Shown piece by piece: positions 1 through 8,853 of a stretch of DNA of 64,000 nt. The stretch lies in the NCBI GenBank assembly GCA_016720565.1, contig JADKKJ010000011.1, forward strand, positions 682,001 through 746,000, read 5' to 3'. The stretch is from Chitinophagaceae bacterium (lineage in GTDB: Bacteria > Bacteroidota > Bacteroidia > Chitinophagales > Chitinophagaceae). Each line of letters opens with the position of its first letter. Position 1 is the first letter of the stretch. The notes beneath the pieces are model-generated. The model made no database searches. It worked only from the letters and a program-made list of their open reading frames with translations, and was not told the origin of the DNA. A program made the translations under genes and the position numbers.

Positions 1-545
1 ACATTATCTACTCCGGCAAATAGCCCTTTGGCAAAGGTGTAATATTTCAGGTTGAGCAGGTCCATATCCGTGAGCGCCTGCAACATTTTTGTGGCATTAG
101 GACCCTGGATGGCCAGCAGGCAGGTCTTGTCAGAGATGTTATGCATCTCCACATGATGGCGGTTATGCTTTTGTATCCAGTTCCAGTCTTTTTCAATATT
201 AGAAGCATTCACAACCAGCATATAGACCTGGTTCTCCTCAATGCAATAAACCAGCAGGTCATCAACAATACCAGCCTGATCATTGGGGAAACAACTATAC
301 TGGGCCTGGCCTTTTTTTAATTTGGAGGCATCATTGCTGGTGATTCGCTGAATAAGGTCCAGGGCATGCTCCCCTCTTAAAATAAACTCACCCATATGAC
401 TTACATCAAAAATGCCGGCATTCTTTCTTACGGCAGCGTGTTCATCATTGATCCCTGAATAGGAAATGGGCATATTGTATCCGGCGAATTCAGCCATCTT
501 GGCTCCCAGGGCAATATGTTTTGAGGTAAATGCGGTATTCTTCAT
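1..545 (-). CDS. gcvT: Aminomethyltransferase, glycine cleavage T-protein (3' end outside window)
   Basis: The first about 181 residues of the T-protein of the glycine cleavage system are encoded; the rest lies beyond the left edge. The enzyme transfers the methylene group from the aminomethyl-lipoyl arm of GcvH to tetrahydrofolate, releasing ammonia, in the cytoplasm. Translation from the ATG at 545 begins MKNTAFTSKHIALGAKM and continues with the family hallmarks AEFAGYNMPISY, INDEHAAVRKNAGIFDVSHM and the later LAIQGPNA. There is no upstream in-frame start before the -7 box. It is separated from the PspC gene by a terminator, so it probably has its own promoter. Family assignment is firm; completeness cannot be judged. 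Confidence 0.93.
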   Translation of the reverse strand, partial: MKNTAFTSKHIALGAKMAEFAGYNMPISYSGINDEHAAVRKNAGIFDVSHMGEFILRGEHALDLIQRITSNDASKLKKGQAQYSCFPNDQAGIVDDLLVYCIEENQVYMLVVNASNIEKDWNWIQKHNRHHVEMHNISDKTCLLAIQGPNATKMLQALTDMDLLNLKYYTFAKGLFAGVDN

Positions 546-562
546 ATGGTGAAAATTGTGGC

Positions 563-570
563 CAAAGGTA
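563..570 (-). promoter_or_regulatory. Putative -7 promoter box of gcvT
   Basis: On the minus strand this reads TACCTTTG, a full match to the Bacteroidota -7 consensus TAnnTTTG, 17 bases before the gcvT ATG. No clear -33 TTG is visible because the preceding space is taken by the terminator hairpin. Confidence 0.35.
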
Positions 571-573
571 ACC

Positions 574-611
574 AAAAAAAGAAACCGTGTCCTCATTAAG
601 AGAGACACGGT
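574..611 (-). terminator. Rho-independent terminator after the PspC gene
   Basis: On the minus strand ACCGTGTC pairs with GACACGGT (8 bp, 12-base loop) and is followed by a T-rich tract TTTCTTTTTTT. It closes the PadR-PspC operon. Confidence 0.7.
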
Positions 612-650
612 ATCAACCTATAACTGCCACGGGTTAACCCGCCAGCATTA

Positions 651-2816
651 TTAAAACCATTGGGTCATTGATGACACGGGTGATGGACCGATGGCAAATG
701 AGCCGGTACTGTTTTTTACCTTATCTATGCTCTTCCTGGTAGTTCGGTTTTTGGCCGGATCAGTAGAATCAGCAGGTCTGCTGTTCTTATTCCCCGGGTA
801 ACGATAATTATTCTTATCCGTTTTCTCCGTTGCTTTTTCAACGCCAGGTTCCCTTCCTTCCTCGTCTTTTAACTCACCACCCGCACTCATAGTGTAATCA
901 ACATCGGTGGCATAAGGGAAATAATAATCATTATCCCATTCAACTCTTTTATTTCTCCAGCCCCTGCCGCGGTGATCATTGATATCCATGCTGAAAGAAT
1001 GAAACTTATCTAATGTATTATCAAAACGAATCTTCTTACCCTGGGGAACCTTTATAGTTATTCTAACCTGCTGTCCCCTGAATTTTGATTCTTTTGATAT
1101 AGCGATATTGCTTCCCAGGTCCAGCACTCCATTATTATAAGAATAATTGAACACCAGTTGCTCGGCCAGTTGCTCGGCTTGCTGTACAGAACGTCCGCGG
1201 CTGTATTTTTTTACGATCACATGGTAATTGCTGTCATCACTCATTTGGATCTCATCGATACGAACATTCGCGGTCTTTAATGTATCACGTGTAATGTCCA
1301 GTCCTTCGCCATCAATATTGATCCAGGGGAATTCACCGCTGTATTCCAGTTCAGGTTCACTCACTTTTACGATCATTTTTCCATTAGCAGGCTGTGTGAT
1401 ATTCATTTCAGTGCCGGGCAACCTGTTATTGCTCAATCTGAAATCATTGAATACACTGCTTACAAAAAGGGTAACTGCTACCCAACCCAGGAACCAAAGA
1501 CCTCCAAAGGTCCAGCCCAGGTAATTATTATGGGATCGCACCCGCATGATTCGGCGCAGCAACCATACAATAAAGGCTATTACGGGCACGCCCAGGAAAA
1601 GGATCAGGGTACCTATTGCGTAAGTATTCTGCCAGAAACCATTCAGGATAAAATCTTTCACGGGCCATACTGCTACTCCTCCGATCAGGATCCCGATCAG
1701 GGCAACAAATAATGCAAAGGCGATAGTACCGGCAATGAATAAAAAGAACGCTTTAAATAATACACCGATCACATGGCCAAAACCACGACTGCCCCGGCGT
1801 ACAGCTCCACCAGCCTCGGAAACAAATTCCCTTCCCCTGGAATTTGCGAAATCCTTTGCCTTAGTGGAAAATCCCTGGGCTGTATCCTTTACCTCATCTC
1901 CCCAATCTTTCATTCTGTCTCTTACAGTACCCATTCCTTCCTGTACATTCTGACGAATACGGTTCACATCCACTTTCTCCCCTCTCATTTCCATTTTCTG
2001 GTATTCACTGTTTGCTTCAGGCAATACGATCCAGAGAACGATATATACAAATATGAAGGTGCCTGTAAATGAGCCTACCAGAATATTAGGTATAAAAGAA
2101 GCATGGTCGAACATGGGCCATTCCAGTATGCTGAACAATATGTTCAAGAGGATGGGGGCAGCGAATATTAAGCGGAAAGTGGTAACGCTTTTATCAAAAT
2201 AAGCGGCCAAACCACTGGCTACACCACCGATCACTCTCTCATCGGGGTTACGATATAATCTTTTACCGCTGAATCCTTCCAGGTCGCGCGGAGGAAGTAT
2301 GATCCAGAGAGCGATATAGGCAATGAAACCGATACCACCGCCGAAACTGATAATAGCGAACAGAATGCGTATGATAGCGGGATCAATATCCAGGTAATTA
2401 GCGATACCACTGCACACGCCACCCAGGATCTTATCACTGCTGTCGCGGTAAAGGCGTCCCCTTTCACGGCGACGGGTACTGGTTTGGGTATACTGGTACT
2501 GCTGACCGCTATTTTGCTGCGGACCGCTTTCAGTTTTGATATTTTCTTCTTCCACTGCCTCAAAATCTTCCACGCGGCCCATGGAGGCGATGATCTCTTC
2601 CACATCTTTATCCGTGATGGCATCCACCCCCTTACGGGTCTTTTCGTTCATCAGTTCAGCAATGCGGCTTTCAATATCGTTGATGATCTCATCACGACCT
2701 TCTTCGTTCACGAAATATTTTCGCAAACTTTCTATGTACGCCTGGAGTTTTTCATAAGCCGAATCCTCGATGGGGATCACGCGGCCACTCAGGTTTATGT
2801 TAATGATCTTTTTCAT
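651..2816 (-). CDS. PspC domain envelope-stress membrane protein (two PspC domains)
   Basis: A 721-residue inner-membrane protein. An acidic cytoplasmic N-terminus (about 1-115) is followed by two PspC domains: the first at about 121-178 with KILGGVCSGIANYLDID, the second at about 185-270 with RVIGGVASGLAAYFDK, each with a membrane segment ending in WIxLP. A basic linker (about 275-345) precedes three more hydrophobic segments (about 350-460) and a soluble C-terminal part of about 250 residues rich in beta-strand-like sequence, resembling the adhesin/LiaF-type tails seen on Bacteroidota PspC proteins. PspC family proteins sense or relieve membrane stress. The gene lies 32 bp downstream of a PadR regulator on the same strand, an arrangement common in Bacteroidota, so autoregulated co-expression is likely. 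Confidence 0.88.
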   Translation of the reverse strand: MKKIININLSGRVIPIEDSAYEKLQAYIESLRKYFVNEEGRDEIINDIESRIAELMNEKTRKGVDAITDKDVEEIIASMGRVEDFEAVEEENIKTESGPQQNSGQQYQYTQTSTRRRERGRLYRDSSDKILGGVCSGIANYLDIDPAIIRILFAIISFGGGIGFIAYIALWIILPPRDLEGFSGKRLYRNPDERVIGGVASGLAAYFDKSVTTFRLIFAAPILLNILFSILEWPMFDHASFIPNILVGSFTGTFIFVYIVLWIVLPEANSEYQKMEMRGEKVDVNRIRQNVQEGMGTVRDRMKDWGDEVKDTAQGFSTKAKDFANSRGREFVSEAGGAVRRGSRGFGHVIGVLFKAFFLFIAGTIAFALFVALIGILIGGVAVWPVKDFILNGFWQNTYAIGTLILFLGVPVIAFIVWLLRRIMRVRSHNNYLGWTFGGLWFLGWVAVTLFVSSVFNDFRLSNNRLPGTEMNITQPANGKMIVKVSEPELEYSGEFPWINIDGEGLDITRDTLKTANVRIDEIQMSDDSNYHVIVKKYSRGRSVQQAEQLAEQLVFNYSYNNGVLDLGSNIAISKESKFRGQQVRITIKVPQGKKIRFDNTLDKFHSFSMDINDHRGRGWRNKRVEWDNDYYFPYATDVDYTMSAGGELKDEEGREPGVEKATEKTDKNNYRYPGNKNSRPADSTDPAKNRTTRKSIDKVKNSTGSFAIGPSPVSSMTQWF

Positions 2817-2848
2817 GTTGATGATAAGTTATAAGGTTGATGTTGGTA

Positions 2849-3202
2849 CTAAAGGTGCTGGGTCTGTTCTCCGGGCTTTTTGCTGGTCAGGGCATTTACT
2901 CCGTTTGATAGCTCATTCCAGGTTTGCTCCAGTTCCCCGTAAAAAGCTTCGCCTTTTGGGGTGAGGGAAAAATATTTGCGGGGCGGTCCCGAGTTGCTTT
3001 CCACCCAACGGTAGGTAAGCATATCGGCATTCTTTAACCGGGTAAGCAGCGGATAAAGCGTTCCTTCCAGGATCTGCAGATTGGCGGCCCTCATCTCTTC
3101 TACAATATCACTGGGATAAGCTTCACCGCGACGGATCACGGAAAGAATGCAGAATTCAAGGATCCCCTTTCTCATCTGGCTCTGTGTATTCTCTATATTC
3201 AT
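2849..3202 (-). CDS. PadR family transcriptional regulator
   Basis: 117 residues with a PadR winged helix: KGILEFCILSVIRRGEAYPSDIVEEM, then ILEGTLYPLLTRLKNADML and the wing GPPRKYFSLTPKG. PadR proteins are dimeric repressors of membrane-stress, detoxification or efflux genes. The short C-terminal helix (about 88-110) would form the dimer interface of the PadR-s2 subfamily. It is the first gene of an operon with the PspC membrane protein, which is its likely main target. The promoter upstream carries two GTACTA repeats that overlap the -33 region and may be its own operator. Confidence 0.92.
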   Translation of the reverse strand: MNIENTQSQMRKGILEFCILSVIRRGEAYPSDIVEEMRAANLQILEGTLYPLLTRLKNADMLTYRWVESNSGPPRKYFSLTPKGEAFYGELEQTWNELSNGVNALTSKKPGEQTQHL

Positions 3203-3225
3203 GGCCTTGTTTTCATTTTAGAATT

Positions 3226-3268
3226 CAAAGATAAGGTGATATTTGGTACTATGCAAAACAAAGTACTA
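3226..3268 (-). promoter_or_regulatory. Promoter and possible operator of the PadR-PspC operon
   Basis: On the minus strand there is a perfect -7 box TATCTTTG (3226-3233) preceded, 20 bases upstream, by a TTTTG -33 box (3254-3258). Two copies of GTACTA on the plus strand (3246-3251 and 3263-3268, 17 bp apart) flank the -33 box; GTAC is self-complementary, so the pair can also be read as an inverted repeat. Such a position suits a repressor. Confidence 0.55.
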
Positions 3269-3328
3269 AATATTTTTTGTTAAATAGATTAACTATTTGA
3301 TATTCAGCTTAATAAATTTTTAATGATT

Positions 3329-3359
3329 TTGGCAGAACAGCAAAATCCCCGTAAATTTC
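3329..3359 (+). promoter_or_regulatory. Promoter of the DUF3089 gene
   Basis: TTG at 3329-3331, a 20-base spacer, then TAAATTTC at 3352-3359 (7 of 8 matches to TAnnTTTG counting the fixed bases). The ATG at 3367 follows after only 7 bases, so the leader would be very short. Confidence 0.45.
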
Positions 3360-3366
3360 TAGTTCT

Positions 3367-4398
3367 ATGTCGCCAAGAATACCCCTGATCCTCTTATTTA
3401 TCCTTGTTTTTGTCTCCTGCAGCAGCAAATATGCAAGGCTGTCAAAAAATTATAGTTTCAAAACAGCCTCCGGCGCCCCCGATTATTCCCAACTAGACCA
3501 TTGGGCCGCCCATCCCTGGAAATGGGATCCATCGGATAGTGTTCCGGTTCCTCTTCGGAATGAAATAAGAGATTCGGTGATCGATGTTTTCTTTCTGCAT
3601 CCTACCACATTGACAAAAGGAAATAACACAGGCAACGCAAAGCTGGACGATGCCCTGCTTAATGCTAAAACAGATTACAGTACCATCTTATACCAGGCTT
3701 CTGTATTCAACCAGCATGCAAGGGTTTTTGCTCCACGATATCGGCAAGCACATATCAAAAACTTCTTTGAAAAAGACAAGGCATTAGCTGCCAGGAATTT
3801 TGATACGGCCTTCCAGGATCTTCGGCAGGCTTTTATTTATTATCTGAAGTACTGGAATAGGGGCAGGCCATTTATCATTGCGGGCCATAGTCAGGGCGCG
3901 CTGATGGCGGAAAAACTATATAAAGAATTCATCCAGGGCAAAGAGCTTGAGAAAAGAATGATCGCAGGGTATTTTGTAGGTTGGCCTCTTGCTATGGACG
4001 AATTTAAAAAAGAAGAGGTCTGCCAGGATTCCCTGGACCTGAATTGTCTTTGTAGCTGGCGTACCCTGAAACGTGGTTTTATTCCCTGGTACATGAAAGC
4101 TGGCCATGAGAATTCTTATGTAACCAATCCATTAAGCTGGACCACGACTGGGGAACGGATACCCAGGTCGTTCAATAAAGGAAGCCTGCTGCTGAATTTT
4201 AATAAGATCTATAAAAACACCACCGAAGCAAGGATCTACCAGGGAATTTTAGCCGTTAGAAAACCCCGTTTCCCCGGAAGTTTTCTTTATTTCAAACGAA
4301 ACTATCACGTCGCGGATATTAACCTCTATTATATGAACCTCCGCGAAAATGTTGAGCAAAGGATCAGGAAGTATTTCTCTACCCATAAGACTGAGTAA
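3367..4398 (+). CDS. DUF3089 alpha/beta-hydrolase-like lipoprotein
   Basis: 343 residues. An N-terminal lipoprotein signal ends in LVFVSCSS with the lipidated Cys18. The body matches DUF3089: FFLHPTTLTKGNN near residue 75, a paired AFIYYLKYWNRGRPFIIAGHSQGA with the nucleophile-elbow Ser175 in GHSQG, and a C-terminal DINLYYMNLREN. The serine and the fold class suggest an alpha/beta hydrolase; no substrate is known for the family. It should be anchored in the outer membrane or periplasm. It stands alone between divergent PadR and the downstream universal stress gene. Confidence 0.8.
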   Translation: MSPRIPLILLFILVFVSCSSKYARLSKNYSFKTASGAPDYSQLDHWAAHPWKWDPSDSVPVPLRNEIRDSVIDVFFLHPTTLTKGNNTGNAKLDDALLNAKTDYSTILYQASVFNQHARVFAPRYRQAHIKNFFEKDKALAARNFDTAFQDLRQAFIYYLKYWNRGRPFIIAGHSQGALMAEKLYKEFIQGKELEKRMIAGYFVGWPLAMDEFKKEEVCQDSLDLNCLCSWRTLKRGFIPWYMKAGHENSYVTNPLSWTTTGERIPRSFNKGSLLLNFNKIYKNTTEARIYQGILAVRKPRFPGSFLYFKRNYHVADINLYYMNLRENVEQRIRKYFSTHKTE

Positions 4399-4451
4399 GG
4401 TCAGCGGAATGAACCCATTAACTATGCTATCTTTAAAGCAATAACAGCATC

Positions 4452-5276
4452 ATGAAAACGATCATTGTTCCCACCGATTTTTCCCTTCCTTCCAGTAATG
4501 CATTGGATTATGGAATTGAAATGGCCAAAGCCATCAACGCCAGTTTAATGATCTTCCATGTTTACCAGGTACCTGTATCCATTTCAGACACTCCCGTTGT
4601 GTTGATCTCCGTAGAGGAACTTCGCAAGACGGCGGAGAATAACCTGAACAACCTGAAAGAAGAATTGGAAGCAAAACATCCAGGACTTAAGATCTATGCA
4701 GAAGCGGTATTGGGTAATGTGATCGATGAGGTTGAATCCCTTTGCGAAAAGATCCAGCCCTTCGCAGTTGTAATGGGATCAAAGGGAACTACCGGATTTG
4801 AACAGGCTTTATTTGGAAGTACCACCCTGGGACTGATCCGCCATCTTACCTGGCCGGTGATCTGTGTTCCGTCAAAAAGAAAATTCGGCACAGGTATCCA
4901 TAAGATCGGGTTTGCCTGTGATTGCAATAAAGTGGTGGAGACCACCCCCGCTAAATTCCTTTGTGAATTCACCCATATGTTCCATGCCGAATTGCATGTG
5001 CTGAACATAGATCATAAACAAAAACACCAGGCAGAAAAATCACAGGAATCATTATTACTGCAAACTATGCTGGAAGGCACCAGTCCTGCCTGGCATTTCA
5101 TCGACAACAGGAACGTAGAAGAAGGCATTCATTCATTTGCCGATGATAATGATATTGATATGGTAGTGGCCATACCGAAAAAACATTCCCTGCTGGATAG
5201 CCTGATGCATTATAGCCATACCAAGGAACTGGTATTCCATAGCCATGTGCCGGTCATGTGTATTCATGAAGATTGA
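4452..5276 (+). CDS. Universal stress protein with two UspA domains
   Basis: 274 residues, cytoplasmic. The first UspA domain (about 1-140) has MKTIIVPTDFS and the nucleotide-binding signature VVMGSKGTTGFEQALFGSTT, including the G-2x-G-9x-G(S/T) pattern. The second domain (about 147-274) is more diverged and lacks a clear copy of that signature, as is usual in tandem Bacteroidota Usp proteins. Role: stress or energy-status protein with ATP binding in the first domain. Its stop codon (5274-5276) directly abuts the stop codon of the convergent CHAT gene at 5277, leaving no intergenic base. Confidence 0.9.
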   Translation: MKTIIVPTDFSLPSSNALDYGIEMAKAINASLMIFHVYQVPVSISDTPVVLISVEELRKTAENNLNNLKEELEAKHPGLKIYAEAVLGNVIDEVESLCEKIQPFAVVMGSKGTTGFEQALFGSTTLGLIRHLTWPVICVPSKRKFGTGIHKIGFACDCNKVVETTPAKFLCEFTHMFHAELHVLNIDHKQKHQAEKSQESLLLQTMLEGTSPAWHFIDNRNVEEGIHSFADDNDIDMVVAIPKKHSLLDSLMHYSHTKELVFHSHVPVMCIHED

Positions 5277-8200
5277 TCAGTTGATCAAAACAAATGCAGC
5301 CCAGTAATAGGGAGAATATTTTTTACGCATATCGGCCCTGGCCTGCAGGAAAGCTTCTTCCATATTTTTCCCATTCAACCAGTAGTTATAAAAGCTGGTC
5401 ATCAATTCCGCTGTTTCCTTATCCGGCACCTGCCATAAACTTAGTATCATTTTTCCTGCTCCTGCCATTCTGAATGCACGTTGAAGTCCAAAAACTCCTT
5501 CAGTTCCCTTGATATCTCCCAATGCTGTTTCACAGGCGCTGAGTACCACCAGTCCGGTACCCGAAAGATTTAACTGGGCGATCTCGTAAGCTGTAACAAT
5601 ACCATCTTCCACCGTACCAATAGGTGGCTTACCACTCCAAACATAATTTCCCCCCGCCAGTACCAGCCCATTTCTCATCATGGGATCTTCTACCAAAGAA
5701 TAGGCATTCACGGGTTCATCGCCTGTTTTATTTGCAGCCTTTTCCGGAAGGAAAAATCCATGAGTGGCTAAATGAAGTACAGGAGGACCATTAAGGCCCA
5801 GTTTTTTCAAATTTTCTTCAGAGGCATCAGCATGTAAAAATTGCTGGGCTGCAATTTTTTTCTTTTTGAACAGATCAGCTATCTGTTTCACTTCTTCTGC
5901 TGTTCCAGGCAGGTCAGCCCATACTCCCATACCTCCGCGAATCTCAGGAGAGGTTCCTATTGCAGTAACTGTCGGTCTTTTCCCTCTTACAAGGGCAATG
6001 CTATCCATGGTAAAATCCGGACTACCAAACAATATCACCGAACCCGGGCGCTGTAAAGCGGTACTGCGGCGGCTTATAATATCTTTTGTGCTGCTATACT
6101 GCTGCAGCACATATTTATCCATCAGTAAGGTATTGCTATCCGTCCTCAGCGCATGAAACGCGATACCATACAACTTGCCGGCCGGTGCAAAACATATCTT
6201 CTTAATTCCTGCCAGCTGCTTTTCTACTGGTTGCCATATTAATTGGTATAGCTCGGTATCAAAACGCTGGGTTGCGCTGCTGGTAACCCCGGCGCCACGA
6301 TAAAAATTCTTGGCCACACCGGTTGCGCTATGGCCTGCATTATCCAATAATTTCTGAAGTTGTTTCTCTTCAAACAATGGAATGAACCTGGCATGCGCAT
6401 CACCTTTCTTAAAAATATAAGCAGCATAGATCACGCTGTCTGTAGCCTTTGAAGTATAGAGCCGGAAACTCACGAATTCCACAACGGCTTCATCTGCCGC
6501 AAGTTCCTGTTGAACCTCTTTCATGGTCACCGTCAATGAACCCTGTTGTTTCCTGAATCCTTCCGATCTTTTTGAAATATCCTTTTCTATTCTTTCCGCG
6601 TCAGTTTCCATCTGCGCAATATCTCCCGATCTTTTTTCCACCGGCAGGCTTGTTTGCCTGGCCAGCAGCGAGCGAAGGTCCTGCCATTGACGAAACAAAC
6701 TTCGAAGTGAAGTATCCGGGCTGTTTCTGATAGAATTAAGTATGGCACGTGTGGCCGACAAAGAAAGGGATTTGAAAAACAGGGCCAGGTTCACATTATT
6801 ATCCGCTAAACTATCCTGGTAACCGGGGTTCAGGTAAAGAAAACTATTATTGCAATCAGTCATCAGCTGTTGCTGCTGAATAAGATCTGTTTTTTCTTTT
6901 TCGGAGAGAACAGGAAATGTTTTTACCAGGTTTTGTCTTACCACCGCACTGCTATGAAGATAAAGCGGCACCGCTTTTAATGGCATTTTCCGGCTGGCAT
7001 AAAGAAGGGCAAGATCATTTTCCACATCTGCGGTTCTTGGATGATCATCGCCTAATACTTTTTTTCGCAGGCTAAGGGCCTGCAGGTATAATTGTTCCGA
7101 TTGGGGTAAATTGAATTGACCCCGCCTGTAAAGTGCGGCCAGGTTGTTCAGGGAAGTGATATAGGAAGGGCTATTTTCTCCCAATGATCTTTTCCAGGTA
7201 TCCTTTACCTGGATCAACAGGGGTTCCGCCTTTTTATATTCACCGTTCTTAATAAATATGCCGGCCAGGTTATTCAGTGCAAGCGCATAATTTGAATTCG
7301 TTATTCCAAAAAGTTTTTTATAAATATCCCTGGCTGCTGAATAAAATTCTGCCGCTTTGGTATAATCGTTCTGTGCTTCGTAATAAGCGCCAAGGTTATT
7401 CAGGCACAATGCATAATCAGGGTGGTTCTCTCCAAAATTGCTTTTCCAGATATCCCTGGCCTGGGAAAAAACGGCAAAAGCTTTACTGAGTTGGCCGATC
7501 TCCATGTAAAAGGTACCAAGATTGTTCAGGCTTACAGCATAGGAGGGATGGTTTTCTCCCAATACTTCTTTGCGAAGATCTCTTGCTTTTTGGTAAAGGG
7601 GTTCAGCCTTTGCGTACTCACCCATATCTCCATAAAGTGATGCCAGGTTATTAAGGGAGGTAACCAGTTCAGGATGTTTTGCAGGAAGTATGGCGCGTAA
7701 AATATTGTCGGACTCCTGAAAAAATCGTTCTGCTTTTTCATATTGGCCGAAGAACTGGTAAAGGGCAGCCAGGTTACTCAAACTGGTGGCATAATCCACA
7801 TTTTGTACGCCATAAACAGTTCTCCGTATGGCCATTGACTCATTCAATAAAGCCTCTGCCTCCTTGTATTTTCCGGTATTCTTATACAGGTCGGCCAGAT
7901 TGTTCAGGTTAGAAGCATAATCCGGATGCTTATTTCCTACTGATTGAAGATAAACGCGGCCAGCCTCCAGGTACAATCGCTCTGCTTCCGGGTATTCACC
8001 CAGAGAAGTAAGTATATAAGCCCTGTTATTTAAAGCCCCGGCATAATCCGGATGCTTGTCACCCAGTAATGTCTTTCTGATAATGATCACCTTTTGGGAA
8101 ACCTCTTTTGCCTTTGTTGCATTTCCCATATCCATATACAGTGTTCCCAGGTTATTGATACTGGTAGCATATAACAGTGAATTTTCGCCTTTTGCAACCT

Positions 8201-8756
8201 TGATGATCTGAAGGCTTTTATTAAATAGCTGTTCGGCCTCCGTATAACGGCCCATCAGATGGTAAAGGGAGGCCAGGTTATTCTGGCTTTTGGCATTGGC
8301 AGTATCATTAATTCCGTATAATTTCTGGCAGATCTCCATCGACCGTTTAAGAGCCGCTTCTGCTGCAGTATATTTTCCCAGTTCCCGGTAAAGCTGTCCG
8401 AGGGTCTGCAGGGAACCAATATAGGAGGCGCTATTTTCCCCCTCAACCTGTTTTACAATTTCCAGATTACGCAGGATCCAGGGCTCGGCTTCCTGAAAAC
8501 GATAGAGACGGTAATAACTCATTCCGGTGAAAAGCATTAACCCCTCATAAAAAGGGTTTTTCTCTCCAAATTCCTGTTTCACAAGGGGAAGGGCTTTTTC
8601 TGCAACCTTTATGGTTCCTTCATAGTCTCCTTTTTCAAATAATTGCATGACCTGCTGTACCTGGGTAAAGGAAGATTGGGCTTTCACGCAAAAACCCGCG
8701 AAGGTTAGGAGTATAAAGAAGAAAACAGTGCGCATTGGAAGGTTTGGGTTGGCCAT
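5277..8756 (-). CDS. TPR-CHAT domain protein, exported
   Basis: 1159 residues with a signal peptide (about 1-26, ending FCVKAQS). About thirteen kinesin-light-chain-type TPRs of roughly 42 residues fill residues 40-610, recognisable by the recurring LNNLAxLY and AEPLYxxA motifs. A coiled-coil-prone stretch (about 640-800) leads to a C-terminal CHAT domain (about 840-1159). The predicted catalytic dyad is present: His999 in LATHGFF and Cys1075 in LSACETALGD, followed by the usual EGVFGLQRAF and SLWQVPD motifs. CHAT domains are caspase-like clan CD cysteine proteases; TPR arrays act as sensors. The signal peptide makes an envelope location likely and argues against a cytosolic defence role. It is divergent from a WD40-caspase gene 97 bp away. 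Confidence 0.9.
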   Translation of the reverse strand: MANPNLPMRTVFFFILLTFAGFCVKAQSSFTQVQQVMQLFEKGDYEGTIKVAEKALPLVKQEFGEKNPFYEGLMLFTGMSYYRLYRFQEAEPWILRNLEIVKQVEGENSASYIGSLQTLGQLYRELGKYTAAEAALKRSMEICQKLYGINDTANAKSQNNLASLYHLMGRYTEAEQLFNKSLQIIKVAKGENSLLYATSINNLGTLYMDMGNATKAKEVSQKVIIIRKTLLGDKHPDYAGALNNRAYILTSLGEYPEAERLYLEAGRVYLQSVGNKHPDYASNLNNLADLYKNTGKYKEAEALLNESMAIRRTVYGVQNVDYATSLSNLAALYQFFGQYEKAERFFQESDNILRAILPAKHPELVTSLNNLASLYGDMGEYAKAEPLYQKARDLRKEVLGENHPSYAVSLNNLGTFYMEIGQLSKAFAVFSQARDIWKSNFGENHPDYALCLNNLGAYYEAQNDYTKAAEFYSAARDIYKKLFGITNSNYALALNNLAGIFIKNGEYKKAEPLLIQVKDTWKRSLGENSPSYITSLNNLAALYRRGQFNLPQSEQLYLQALSLRKKVLGDDHPRTADVENDLALLYASRKMPLKAVPLYLHSSAVVRQNLVKTFPVLSEKEKTDLIQQQQLMTDCNNSFLYLNPGYQDSLADNNVNLALFFKSLSLSATRAILNSIRNSPDTSLRSLFRQWQDLRSLLARQTSLPVEKRSGDIAQMETDAERIEKDISKRSEGFRKQQGSLTVTMKEVQQELAADEAVVEFVSFRLYTSKATDSVIYAAYIFKKGDAHARFIPLFEEKQLQKLLDNAGHSATGVAKNFYRGAGVTSSATQRFDTELYQLIWQPVEKQLAGIKKICFAPAGKLYGIAFHALRTDSNTLLMDKYVLQQYSSTKDIISRRSTALQRPGSVILFGSPDFTMDSIALVRGKRPTVTAIGTSPEIRGGMGVWADLPGTAEEVKQIADLFKKKKIAAQQFLHADASEENLKKLGLNGPPVLHLATHGFFLPEKAANKTGDEPVNAYSLVEDPMMRNGLVLAGGNYVWSGKPPIGTVEDGIVTAYEIAQLNLSGTGLVVLSACETALGDIKGTEGVFGLQRAFRMAGAGKMILSLWQVPDKETAELMTSFYNYWLNGKNMEEAFLQARADMRKKYSPYYWAAFVLIN

Positions 8757-8853
8757 TCAAATTAATCAATTTTCAGGAGCACCCATTTATACCTTAGGCA
8801 GGGTATTCAACAGCCTCCAAATTTTTGTATCTTGTATTCAAACCTCAGATGTT

